A stretch of 48,919 nucleotides of DNA from an uncultured Phycisphaerales bacterium (lineage in GTDB: Bacteria; Planctomycetota; Phycisphaerae; Phycisphaerales; SM1A02). Positions 17,132 to 26,265 of the stretch are shown here, in pieces. Under the pieces are notes generated by a model, which saw nothing but the letters and a program-made list of their open reading frames with translations, was not told the origin of the DNA and did no database searches. The stretch covers positions 1 to 48,919 of the forward strand of contig CASICI010000039.1 of assembly GCA_949373145.1 (NCBI GenBank), in the 5' to 3' direction. Made by a program: the position numbers and the translations under genes. The first letter of the stretch is position 1, and every line of letters starts with the position of its first letter.

Positions 17132-19533
17132 TCCGCACACCACTGACCGGTTCGGCCTGGACGCTCACGGGTGGTGGACACGCCTGTCCCGCGATCGTTC
17201 CCGGAAGCGTCCACGACGCGCTCATCGCGGCCAAGGTGATTCCGCCTCCGGATTCTCCCGGAGGCGAAGCCGCGCAGACCTTCGTGGGTCGATGTGACTG
17301 GTCATGGCGACGAGTCTTCGAGGTTCCTGAGTCGCTCTGCGAGCAGGAGCGGATCGATCTCGTCTTCGATTCTCTGGACGCGGTGGGAAAGATACGTCTC
17401 AATGACGTCCGTGTCGGAACGGTCGACTCCCAGTACGTCCCGGTCCGGCTCGATGTCTCCAAGGTCATCCGTCCCGGCCGGAATCTCCTCGAAGTGATGC
17501 TGAAGGGCCCGCTCGAGGAAGCGGAGCGTCGCGAGTCGAAGCTCGGCAAGCGGCCCGTCAACGCCGATGGTGCCTGGGGGCCGTTCTCGCAGATCCGCAA
17601 GAGCGCCTGCAATTTCGGTTGGGACTGGGGGCCGTGCTGCCCGACCTGTGGTCTGGCAGGTGATGTCGCGATCGAAGCCTGGAGCGGAACTCGGCTCGAT
17701 GCGATCCGGCCTCACGTCACGGCGCTCGATTCAAAGCGCTGTCGATTGGAACTCGATCTCGATCTCGATGGCCCCGAGGTCTCCGCGACCGCGATCGTCC
17801 GCGATTCGGAAAAACGCGTGCTCGCCCGCGTCGAAGGGATCGGTCGGTTGGTGATGGAGATCGAGAATCCTCCGATCTGGTGGCCGAGGGATCTGGGCGA
17901 GCAGCCCCTTGTGGACATCGACGTCACGCTTTCCGACGGGCATGCACGAACGGTTCGTACCGGACTGCGCACCACCGAGCTCGAGTTCGATCCCGACGAG
18001 GGTCGATTCGCCCTGAAGGTGAACGACGAACCGGTCTTCTGTCGTGGTGCCAACTGGATTCCTTCCCGTCTGTTTCCGCATGCGCAGGCGGAAGCCGACT
18101 TCGGTCCTCTTCTCGAGGCGGCGTGTGCCGGTGCGATGAACATGATCCGTGTCTGGGGTGGGGGACTCTACGAGCGTGACCGGTTCTATGAACGTTGCGA
18201 TGAACTCGGACTGCTCGTCTGGCAGGATTTCATGTTCGCCTGTGCGACCTATCCCGAGCACGAGGCCTTCGCGCGACAGGTGGAACGAGAAGCGGACGCC
18301 CAGATCCGACGTCTCGCCATGCATCCTTCGATCGTGCTCTGGTGCGGTGGCAACGAGGATCTGCTTGCCTGGTTTTCATGGGGATGGCGCGAGACCATGG
18401 ACCCTGATCAGGCGATCGGAGCGGACTACTGGACGAGGTTGCTTCCCGAGCGATGCGCGGCACTCGACCCCACACGTCCGTATTGGACCGAATCACCCTG
18501 GTCCGGTGCGCTCGACCGGCACCCCAATGATCCCGACCGGGGGGATCGTCACACCTGGGATCTCAAATTCGAGGCCTACCGTGACATGGTCCCCCGATTC
18601 GCCAGCGAATTCGGGCATCAGGCACCGCCGAACGTCGAAACCATCGAAGAGACGTTTGGTGTCACCCGTGAGGAACTCTCTCTGGCCGCGATGAGCGAGC
18701 GTCAACGAGGCTGGGGCGGAGACGAGGCGCAGTACCTGGCGCATCTCGAACCGGCATTCGGCATCACCTCGCTCGAACAACGCCCATTCGCCACCATGAT
18801 CTGGGCGTGTCAGCTTCTGCAGGCGCGTGCCATGGGAATCTCCTGCCGATGGTTGCGGGCCAATCAGCCTCGTTGCGAAGGTGCGCTGGTCTGGCAGTTG
18901 AACGATGTCTGGTGTGGTCATTCCTGGTCTCTCATCGATGTGTCGGGGCGCGCCAAGCCCGCCTTGCAGGCAGTCCGTTCCGCGTTCGAGCCTCGAGCAC
19001 TTCTTCTGGAACCCGTTGACTCCGGACGGCTGTGCGTGGTCGCGATCAATGGTGGCCGTGACTTGTGGAACGACACCCTGCGGGTTCGGCGTCTGGACGT
19101 CCGAGGAGAACTTCTGGCTGAACAGGTGGTGCCGATCTCGGTCGAGCCACGTCGCGGTCGTCTGATCGTGCCGCTGGATGAGTCACTTCTAAAGGGTGCT
19201 CAGGACACCTCTGAACTTCTCGTGGCCGACACGACACATGGTGATCGACAGGTCGTTCACCGGATGGGTCCCGTTCAAACGCCCCTTTCAGGGCTCGCTG
19301 ATCACCGGTGTTCCATCACTCCTGCGGAGCGAAAAGGCGGCATCGATCTGGCGATCGAGACCGACCGACTTCTGCAGGAGGCGTGTCTCTTCTCCTCCCT
19401 GCATGGTGCCCTGGGATGGCGGACGATTCTTCCCGGTGAGGCCTGGCATGTCGCGCTTGAAAGAACACCGGCCGTCAACGAGACGTTCTTTCTGAGATCT
19501 CTGAACGAGCTGTGTTCCTCCAGCCATCCCTGA
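17128..19533 (+). CDS. Beta-mannosidase, glycoside hydrolase family 2
   Basis: Removes terminal beta-linked mannose from oligosaccharides. 801 residues, usual length, no signal peptide, so probably cytosolic. N-terminal sandwich with VGRCDWSWRRVFEVP and FDSLDAVGKIRLND (GH2 sugar-binding domain), central immunoglobulin-like domain, then the barrel with RVWGGGLYERDRFYE, the acid/base glutamate in WCGGNED and the nucleophile glutamate in FASEFGHQAPP. These match the beta-mannosidase branch rather than beta-galactosidase. It is translationally coupled to the preceding symporter, giving an import-and-cleave pair. Confidence 0.92.
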   Translation: MIRTPLTGSAWTLTGGGHACPAIVPGSVHDALIAAKVIPPPDSPGGEAAQTFVGRCDWSWRRVFEVPESLCEQERIDLVFDSLDAVGKIRLNDVRVGTVDSQYVPVRLDVSKVIRPGRNLLEVMLKGPLEEAERRESKLGKRPVNADGAWGPFSQIRKSACNFGWDWGPCCPTCGLAGDVAIEAWSGTRLDAIRPHVTALDSKRCRLELDLDLDGPEVSATAIVRDSEKRVLARVEGIGRLVMEIENPPIWWPRDLGEQPLVDIDVTLSDGHARTVRTGLRTTELEFDPDEGRFALKVNDEPVFCRGANWIPSRLFPHAQAEADFGPLLEAACAGAMNMIRVWGGGLYERDRFYERCDELGLLVWQDFMFACATYPEHEAFARQVEREADAQIRRLAMHPSIVLWCGGNEDLLAWFSWGWRETMDPDQAIGADYWTRLLPERCAALDPTRPYWTESPWSGALDRHPNDPDRGDRHTWDLKFEAYRDMVPRFASEFGHQAPPNVETIEETFGVTREELSLAAMSERQRGWGGDEAQYLAHLEPAFGITSLEQRPFATMIWACQLLQARAMGISCRWLRANQPRCEGALVWQLNDVWCGHSWSLIDVSGRAKPALQAVRSAFEPRALLLEPVDSGRLCVVAINGGRDLWNDTLRVRRLDVRGELLAEQVVPISVEPRRGRLIVPLDESLLKGAQDTSELLVADTTHGDRQVVHRMGPVQTPLSGLADHRCSITPAERKGGIDLAIETDRLLQEACLFSSLHGALGWRTILPGEAWHVALERTPAVNETFFLRSLNELCSSSHP

Positions 19534-19634
19534 GCTTTTCGAACGCCGATCGAATGGACTCTCATCCCGATCTGAAATGAACCATTCCGGCTCCGATTTG
19601 GCCTCAGATTGGTACAGTGCCCGCTGGAACCACC

Positions 19635-21499
19635 ATGATCGAACACCACGAGCTAGATCCAGTCCTGTCGCTTCCCGACCCTCCGAAGGGGTGGCGTGGT
19701 GCCGTGCAGAAATTATTCCATCCTCTGGCGACCTGGATTCTGAGAGTCGAGAAGATCAATCGCATCGAGATGCGCATGACCGATCGCGTGATCAACGGGG
19801 ACGCTGATACCGGACAGGCCTATGTCGAGGACTTCGATCTGACCATCGACTGTTCCGAGGAGCAGATCGAACACATCCCGCTTGAAGGTCCCGTCATCAT
19901 CACCGCGAACCATCCGATGGGTGGTCACGATGCGATGGCGCTTCTCGCGTTGGTGGAGAAACGCCGCCCCGATGTGAAGATGATCGTGAACGAGATTCTC
20001 GGTCGCATGCGCTTCATGGAAAAGCGCATCATCACCGTCAACGTCTTCGGTGACCCGGAAGGCAAGCAATCCGGCCGTCGATGAAGGAGGCCGTCCGACA
20101 CGTTCGATCCGGCGGCGCCTTGATCGTACTTCCCGCCGGCGAGGTCTCCCATCTCAAGGTGCGCAATCGGGTCGTGACCGACTGTCCCTGGAAGGCCAAT
20201 GTCGCCGGGCTCATCAAGCTGTCCAAGGCGCCCGTCGTTCCCGCCTTCATCGCCGGTCGCAACAGCTGGTACTTCCAGGTGCTGGGTCTGATTCATCCGA
20301 TTCTGCGCACGATGCTGCTCCCGCACGAGATGATCAAGCGTCATCATTGTTCGATCCCGATCCGACTGGGACCACCGATTCCGGCCGACCGGATCAAGCG
20401 CTTCGAGTCCTCCGAGGATCTGGCTCAATACCTTCGTGCCATGACCTATCTCCTGGGTGACCGCACGCGCGATGAGATCGATCCTCTGGTCAACGAAGAG
20501 AAGATGCACAAGCGCCAGGCGAGCTGGGCCAAGATCGCCGACGAGCCGATGCACTCGGGTGACGAGCTTGAACAGGAACTGCATGCCCTGGGCTCCGATG
20601 CTCTGTTGATCTCGCAGTCGAATCTCGAGGTCTGGTGCGCTCGGGCGGGGGACATTCCACGTCTCATGCTCGAAGTCGGACGTCTGCGCGAAGCCGCTTT
20701 CCGTGATGTGGGTGAAGGCTCCGGTCGCTCCCTCGATCTCGACCGCTACGACGGCTGGTACTGGCAGCTCCTGCTCTGGGACAAGAAGAAGAAACAGCTC
20801 GCCGGCGGTTATCGACTCGGCATGACCGATGAGATCGTGCCCGGTCACGGTCTTTCCGGTCTCTACACGCATTCACTCTTCGAATACGGTCCCGAACTGA
20901 TCGATCGAATCACCCCTGCGATCGAGCTCGGGCGGTCCTACGTCCGCGAGGAATACCAACGCAAGCCGACCACGCTGCTGCTGCTCTGGCGAGCGATCGG
21001 TGCCTTCATCGTGTTGCATCCCGACCACCACCGACTGTTCGGTCCGGTCTCGATCAGCAATGAATTCACGTCGATGTCACGGCAGCTTCTGGTGGCGTTT
21101 CTTCAGACACACCGCGCGATTCCGAAGCTCGCCGATCTGGTGAAGCCGCGCAATCCCATGAAGTACCGCCCGTCACAGCACTGGGATGAACGACGGGTCG
21201 CTCAGGCGATCACCGATCCCGAGGATCTCGACGCGCTGGTGCGGACCATCGAATCCGGACGTCGTGCCATGCCGATTCTGCTTCGTCAGTATCTCAAGCT
21301 TGATGCGAAACTCCTCGCCGCCAACGTGGATCGTGACTTCGGTGACGTGCTCGACGGTCTGATGTTCGCCGACATGCTGCATCTCGATCGGCGGGTGATG
21401 CGGTTCTTCATCGGCGAAGACGGCATGGAACGATTCCTCACGCACCACGGGGTGCCCGTCGACGATTCTGTTCGCAAGGCACGTCGCACCCGTTCCTGA
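19635..21499 (+). CDS. OlsF-like bifunctional acyltransferase (LPLAT domain plus OlsB-like N-acyltransferase), frameshifted
   Basis: Two reading frames make one protein of about 620 residues. The first (19635-20084; alternative GTG at 19617) has an acyltransferase motif ITANHPMGGHD with the HPxGGxD variant and ends at GKQSGRR; the second begins in another frame at MKEAVRHVRSGG (20081) and continues the same domain with LIVLPAGEVSHL. A missing base just before 20081 explains it. The second half (from about 20630) is a GNAT-like domain, with EVGRLREAAFRDVGEGSG and YWQLLLWDKKKKQLAGGYRLG, as in ornithine N-acyltransferase OlsB. This order, O-acyltransferase then N-acyltransferase, is that of OlsF, which makes ornithine lipids. 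Substrate is inferred from the family. Confidence 0.78.
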
Positions 21500-21575
21500 G
21501 CCACAGGCCGGGGTGAACGCGCCGTCATCACGCACCGATGCCGAGGTTCCGTCTCGAATACCGCCGAGGGTGATC

Positions 21576-21581
21576 TATACT
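21576..21581 (+). promoter_or_regulatory. Possible -10 element for the DUF1549/DUF1553 gene
   Basis: TATACT lies 22 bases before the ATG at 21603. No convincing -35 box is seen at the usual distance, so this is a weak call; the same hexamer precedes the amidase gene. Confidence 0.25.
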
Positions 21582-21602
21582 CGTCATTCGAAGGATGCCG
21601 AT

Positions 21603-24600
21603 ATGTCGTTTTTCCGATCTTCCTCCCGCGTGACTCCGCCGCTGCCTGCCAGGCTGCTGGTTTCGGTCACGCTTCCCGTGATGGCTCTCTGCGTGGTCGG
21701 TGCCACCGCACTGGTCGTGGCGGATGAGGATGACGCCGGCATGGATCAGCTCGAGTCCGAGGTGGGGTACGACTGGGAGATGGAACGACGCCACTGGGCC
21801 TACCGTCCGATCGCACACCCCGTGGTCCCGGACGTCGCCGATGAGGCCTGGTGTCGCAACGACATCGACCGGTTCATTCTTGCGTCTCTCGAGGAGGCGA
21901 CACTCGAGCCCGCGCCGGAGGCATCGCGCGAGGTGCTGGTCCGACGTCTGTATTTCGATCTGCTGGGTCTTCCTCCCACCGCGGATCAGGTCCGCAGCTT
22001 CATCGAGGATGACGCCGAAGATGCCTTCGAGCGACTGGTCGATGAACTTCTCGAATCACCGCAGTACGGTGAGCGGTGGGGCAGGCACTGGCTCGACGTC
22101 ACGCGCTACGCCGACAGCAACGGGTTGGACGAGAACACCGCGTTCGGGAATGCCTGGCGGTATCGAGACTGGGTGGTCCGATCCTTCAATGACGATCTTC
22201 CCTACGACCAGTTCATCATGGAGCAGCTCGCCGGTGATCTGATGAACGATGCCGATGACTCCGATCGCTCGGTCGAGCGACTGCTGGCCACCGGTTTTCT
22301 CTCGCTCGGGCCGAAGGTCCTGGCCGAGCCCGACAAGGAGAAGATGCAGATCGACATCGTCGACGAGCAGTTGGATGTGATGAGCCAGGCGCTCCTCGGT
22401 CAGACCGTGGGATGTGCCAGGTGCCATGACCACAAGTTCGATCCGATTCCCACCGCGGACTACTACGCGCTCGCGGGAATCTTCTACAGCACTCGGACCA
22501 TGGAATCCCTGAACACCGTCGCACGGGTGCTCGAACGAGAGCTGGCCACGCCCGAAGAGATCGCGATCGTCTCCCGCCATGAAACGGCCACTGAATCGAA
22601 CGAACGCGCACTCGATGCGATCTTCGAAGAGGGCAGTCGCACCCTGCGCGAGCGGTGGATCGATCGGACTTCACGGATCATGCTTGCGGTCTCCCGCATG
22701 CAGGACACGCCTTCGATCCGTCAGGCGGAGGATTTCGACGACTCGAACCTCAACGTCGACCACGATCGTTGGGGATCCGGTGTCGGTGTCATCCACACCG
22801 TCCGACCCGACGAACTTCAGTATGCCGAGTACGTCGTCGAGGTTCCGATCGGTGGACGCCATCATCTGATGGTTCGCTTCGCCTCCGCCGAGGCACGTCC
22901 GTTGCGGGTGCTCGTCGATGGCGACGTGATCGACGAAGCGTTCTGTGATTTCGAAACCGAGTCCTACGACGTCGATTCGATGGAATGGGACGACCTCGCG
23001 TTCGAATTGAGTGAAGGACGACACGTTCTGAGATTGGAACGTGAAACAAGCTATCCCCATCTCGACCGGTTCTTCCTGATCGGGCCCGCGGAGTCGGAAC
23101 TCTTCGAACGTGAGATCGATTCGGTCTCCGCCGCGACCGGGCTTCCCGAAACGCTGCTCGAACGGTGGGCGTTGGCGCTCGAGGGTGACTCGATATTCGG
23201 CCCCTGGCGTGACGCCATCGCGTTGAACGCGGCTGACTTCCCAGCCGCCTCCGCATCACTCATGGCGGAACTTCAGGCACGCTTCGATGATGATTCGGTC
23301 CCGGCGGATGGTGTCGATGATCGCACCGGCGTCACTCCCGATGAACGCATGCTGCTTCGGTCGCTGGTCGCGGGTCCCGCACCTCGCGATCTGCTTGAAT
23401 TCTCACTTCGCTGGGAGGTCGCCGCTCGGGGCGTGATCGACGAGTGGGAACGCCATCTCACCGGTGACGACGCCGATTCCCATTCGCTCGAGGATGCCGG
23501 CAGGGACTCGCTGCGACGCGCGCTCATCGGAGAACATGGCGTCTACGCGGTCAATGAATCCGATCTGGCTCTCTTTCCCGGGGAATTCACGCACCGTCTC
23601 GAGACCTTGTTCGCCGAACGCGCGAGTCTGCGTGAGGATGTGCCTCCCGAGTTCGCGATGGGCATCGCGGTCGAGGATGCCGACATCACCGATCTTCCCA
23701 TCTTCATCAGGGGAAACCACACCACGAAGTCGGACGTCCCGGTTCCCCGGGGGATGTTGCAGATCGTCTCCGACACCGTTCCCATGCCCGATCTGGACGA
23801 GTCCTCGAGCGGGCGCCTCGAGCTCGCCCGGTGGATCATCGATCCCGAACACCCTCTCACGTCCCGCGTGGCCGTCAATCGATTCTGGCATTGGCACTTC
23901 GGCCGGGGACTCGCACCCAAGCCCAGCAATTTCGGAACTCGAGGGGGCGCACCGTCGCACCCGGAGCTTCTCGACTGGTTGTCACGTCGTTTCGTCCAGG
24001 ACGGATGGTCGGTCAAGTCGATGCATCGATTGATTCTGACTTCATCGACCTGGCGCGTCGGTGGCAGCGACGATCCCGAAGCCCAGCGCATCGATCCCGA
24101 CAATCGGTTGCTGGGTCGTCGTGAACCTCGTCGGCTCGAGGCGGAACCGATCCGTGATTCGCTGCTCGCGGTGACCGGTGAACTCGACACCGAACTCGGA
24201 GGAAGCCTTCTTCGCTCTGGAAACTTCGCCTACGTCACCAACGATCAGTCCATGAGCAACGAGGTCTACACCTCGAAACGACGCGCGCTGTACCTGCCTC
24301 TCATTCGAAACGACATGTATCCGTTCTTCTCCATCTTCGATTATCCGGATTCGAGCGTGACGGTGGACGCCCGCCCCAGCACCATGGTGGCACAACAGGC
24401 GCTCTTCATGATGAACAGTCCTTTGGTGCTCGCTCAGGCCCAGGCGCTCGCTCGGAGTCTTCTCTCGGATGAGGCATGGGATGATCAGGCGCGAATCACC
24501 CATCTCTATCTGACGTGTTTCGCGCGACATCCCGATCCGGCCCAGATCGCGGGGGCGATCGCCTTTCTCGAGCGAATTCGATCGGAACCACCTTCGGGAC

Positions 24601-24719
24601 GGTCCGTGACCTGGCCCGAGAATTCGAGGGATTCCGAGCCCATGGACCCGGAACTGCACGCCTGGCGGACCTTGTGTCACGCCTTGCTGGCATCCAATGA
24701 ATTCATCTACCTCGATTGA
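21603..24719 (+). CDS. DUF1549/DUF1553 (PSCyt2/PSD1) exported protein with inserted CBM6-like domain
   Basis: 1038 residues from the ATG at 21603, which has AAGGA 9 bases upstream; an upstream in-frame GTG (21513) is less likely. A signal peptide (LLVSVTLPVMALCVVGATALVVA) is followed by DUF1549 (about 80-300) with VRRLYFDLLGLPPTADQ, YGERWGRHWLDVTRYADS and GCARCHDHKFDPIP, a CxxCH that could hold haem. Residues 375-492 read like a beta-sandwich of the CBM6 type (MVRFASAEARPLRVLVDGDV, GRHVLRLERET). DUF1553 follows (about 735-1010) with RVAVNRFWHWHFGRGL and LHRLILTS-like sequence. The usual N-terminal cytochrome domain is absent. Paired with a DUF1501 gene 81 bases on. Function of these planctomycete pairs is not established; a role in polysaccharide or organic-matter degradation is often proposed. 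Confidence 0.88.
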   Translation: MSFFRSSSRVTPPLPARLLVSVTLPVMALCVVGATALVVADEDDAGMDQLESEVGYDWEMERRHWAYRPIAHPVVPDVADEAWCRNDIDRFILASLEEATLEPAPEASREVLVRRLYFDLLGLPPTADQVRSFIEDDAEDAFERLVDELLESPQYGERWGRHWLDVTRYADSNGLDENTAFGNAWRYRDWVVRSFNDDLPYDQFIMEQLAGDLMNDADDSDRSVERLLATGFLSLGPKVLAEPDKEKMQIDIVDEQLDVMSQALLGQTVGCARCHDHKFDPIPTADYYALAGIFYSTRTMESLNTVARVLERELATPEEIAIVSRHETATESNERALDAIFEEGSRTLRERWIDRTSRIMLAVSRMQDTPSIRQAEDFDDSNLNVDHDRWGSGVGVIHTVRPDELQYAEYVVEVPIGGRHHLMVRFASAEARPLRVLVDGDVIDEAFCDFETESYDVDSMEWDDLAFELSEGRHVLRLERETSYPHLDRFFLIGPAESELFEREIDSVSAATGLPETLLERWALALEGDSIFGPWRDAIALNAADFPAASASLMAELQARFDDDSVPADGVDDRTGVTPDERMLLRSLVAGPAPRDLLEFSLRWEVAARGVIDEWERHLTGDDADSHSLEDAGRDSLRRALIGEHGVYAVNESDLALFPGEFTHRLETLFAERASLREDVPPEFAMGIAVEDADITDLPIFIRGNHTTKSDVPVPRGMLQIVSDTVPMPDLDESSSGRLELARWIIDPEHPLTSRVAVNRFWHWHFGRGLAPKPSNFGTRGGAPSHPELLDWLSRRFVQDGWSVKSMHRLILTSSTWRVGGSDDPEAQRIDPDNRLLGRREPRRLEAEPIRDSLLAVTGELDTELGGSLLRSGNFAYVTNDQSMSNEVYTSKRRALYLPLIRNDMYPFFSIFDYPDSSVTVDARPSTMVAQQALFMMNSPLVLAQAQALARSLLSDEAWDDQARITHLYLTCFARHPDPAQIAGAIAFLERIRSEPPSGRSVTWPENSRDSEPMDPELHAWRTLCHALLASNEFIYLD

Positions 24720-24800
24720 ACCATCTTTCGGGACGTCATTGGTCTTCGATTGTCCGGCTGATCCTTTCGAGTCCCTGATTCCGGGTGTACCCTTGATCCC

Positions 24801-26243
24801 ATGGGACGATTCTGTGGCATCAGGCATTCTGTGAATCGGCGCGACATGCTCAAGAGCTGTTGTGCGGGGTTCGGTTCCGTCGCACTGGCGGGGCTTTTCG
24901 CCGAGGAGGCCATGGGCATGCGCCCCCGGGGGGATCGCCCTCTGCTGCTGGATCCCTCGGACACCAATCCACTCGGCATCCGGGTTCCGCACTTTCAACC
25001 ACGTGCCAAACGAGTGATCTTCCTCTTCATGCATGGCGGCCCGTCGCAGGTGGACACCTTCGACTACAAGCCGAAGCTTCAGAAGGATGACGGCAAGCCG
25101 GTTCCCTTCGCCAAGCCCCGGGTTCAGTTCGCGCAGACCGGAAATCTGATGGGCAGTCCCTACAAATGGAAACAGCATGGTGAGAGTGGTGCCTGGGTCA
25201 GTGAGATCTTTCCCGAGACCGCCAAGGTCGTCGACGATCTCTGCTTCATCAAGAGTCTCCACGGTTCGAACCCCGCCCACGGTGCCGCGCTCTTGAAGAT
25301 TCACACCGGTTCCGAGAATTTCGTCAGGCCCTCGATGGGTTCCTGGATCACCTACGGACTCGGTTCCGAGAATCGCGACCTTCCGGGGTTCGTCTCGATC
25401 ACCCCGACGCTCGGTCATGGTGGCGTGAACAACTATTCATCGGCCTTTCTTCCCGCCGCCTACCACGGCACCGCCATCGGGCATGCCGGGATTCGCGCGG
25501 ATCAGGCTCGTTTCGAACACATGACGGCCATGGGCGACGCTCGCATTCAACGCGAACAGATCGAGTTCATCCGCGAACTCAATCGCCGTGCGCCCGACCC
25601 CGCTTCGACCGCACTCGAGGGTCGCATCGAGACTTTCGAACTGGCGTTCCGGATGCAGGGCGTGGCGCCCGAAGTCTTGGACATCTCGGGTGAGACCGAT
25701 GAGACCAGGCGTCTCTACGGACTTGACGAGAGCGTCACCGAGAATTTCGGTCGCCAATGTCTGCTGGCACGACGCTTCAGTGAACGCGGTGTGCGATTCG
25801 TCCAGTGCACCCATTCCTACAAATGGGACCAGCACGGCAATCTTGAAAACGACCACAGAAACAACGCCGCCGAAGTGGACACCGGCATCGCCGCACTCCT
25901 GAAGGATCTCAAGCGACGCGGCATGCTCGACGAGACCCTCGTCCTCTGGGGTGGTGAGTTCGGACGGACTCCGGCAGCCCAGGATGGCAACGGTCGCGAT
26001 CACAACCCGCATGGTTTCACGATGTGGATGGCGGGTGGTGGGGTCAAGCCCGGCTTCTCCTACGGGGCCACCGATGAATACGGCTACTACGCTCAGGAGG
26101 ACAAGGTTCACGTGCATGATCTTCATGCGACGATCCTCGCCCTTCTCGGCATCAATCACGAGCAGTTGACCTATCGAAATGCCGGTCGTGATTTCAGACT
26201 CACCGACGTCTCCGGAAGAGTTGTTCAGGAGATCTTCACCTGA
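24801..26243 (+). CDS. DUF1501 protein with Tat signal (sulfatase/alkaline-phosphatase-like fold)
   Basis: 480 residues. A twin-arginine leader (NRRDMLKSCCAGFGSVALAGL) marks export in a folded state. The body has the DUF1501 hallmarks: VIFLFMHGGPSQVDTFDYKP, GSWITYGLGSENRDLPGFV, QCTHSYKWDQH and LVLWGGEFGRTP followed by GRDHNPHGFTMWMAGGG. The conserved Asp and His residues resemble the metal site of the alkaline phosphatase superfamily. These proteins are nearly always encoded beside DUF1549/DUF1553 proteins in planctomycetes, as here, and are thought to act together. Next gene (exosortase) starts 22 bases after its stop. Confidence 0.9.
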   Translation: MGRFCGIRHSVNRRDMLKSCCAGFGSVALAGLFAEEAMGMRPRGDRPLLLDPSDTNPLGIRVPHFQPRAKRVIFLFMHGGPSQVDTFDYKPKLQKDDGKPVPFAKPRVQFAQTGNLMGSPYKWKQHGESGAWVSEIFPETAKVVDDLCFIKSLHGSNPAHGAALLKIHTGSENFVRPSMGSWITYGLGSENRDLPGFVSITPTLGHGGVNNYSSAFLPAAYHGTAIGHAGIRADQARFEHMTAMGDARIQREQIEFIRELNRRAPDPASTALEGRIETFELAFRMQGVAPEVLDISGETDETRRLYGLDESVTENFGRQCLLARRFSERGVRFVQCTHSYKWDQHGNLENDHRNNAAEVDTGIAALLKDLKRRGMLDETLVLWGGEFGRTPAAQDGNGRDHNPHGFTMWMAGGGVKPGFSYGATDEYGYYAQEDKVHVHDLHATILALLGINHEQLTYRNAGRDFRLTDVSGRVVQEIFT

Positions 26244-26265
26244 TGCTCGCGTCCGGGACCTCCGC

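Noticed and set aside
19635-20084. Programmed frameshift in the acyltransferase gene
   Set aside because: No slippery heptamer or downstream structure is evident, and other genes in the window show similar single-base breaks.
24042-25418. 458-residue frame on the minus strand
   Set aside because: Covers the 3' end of the DUF1549/DUF1553 gene and the start of the DUF1501 gene in antisense; both are well supported by motifs.
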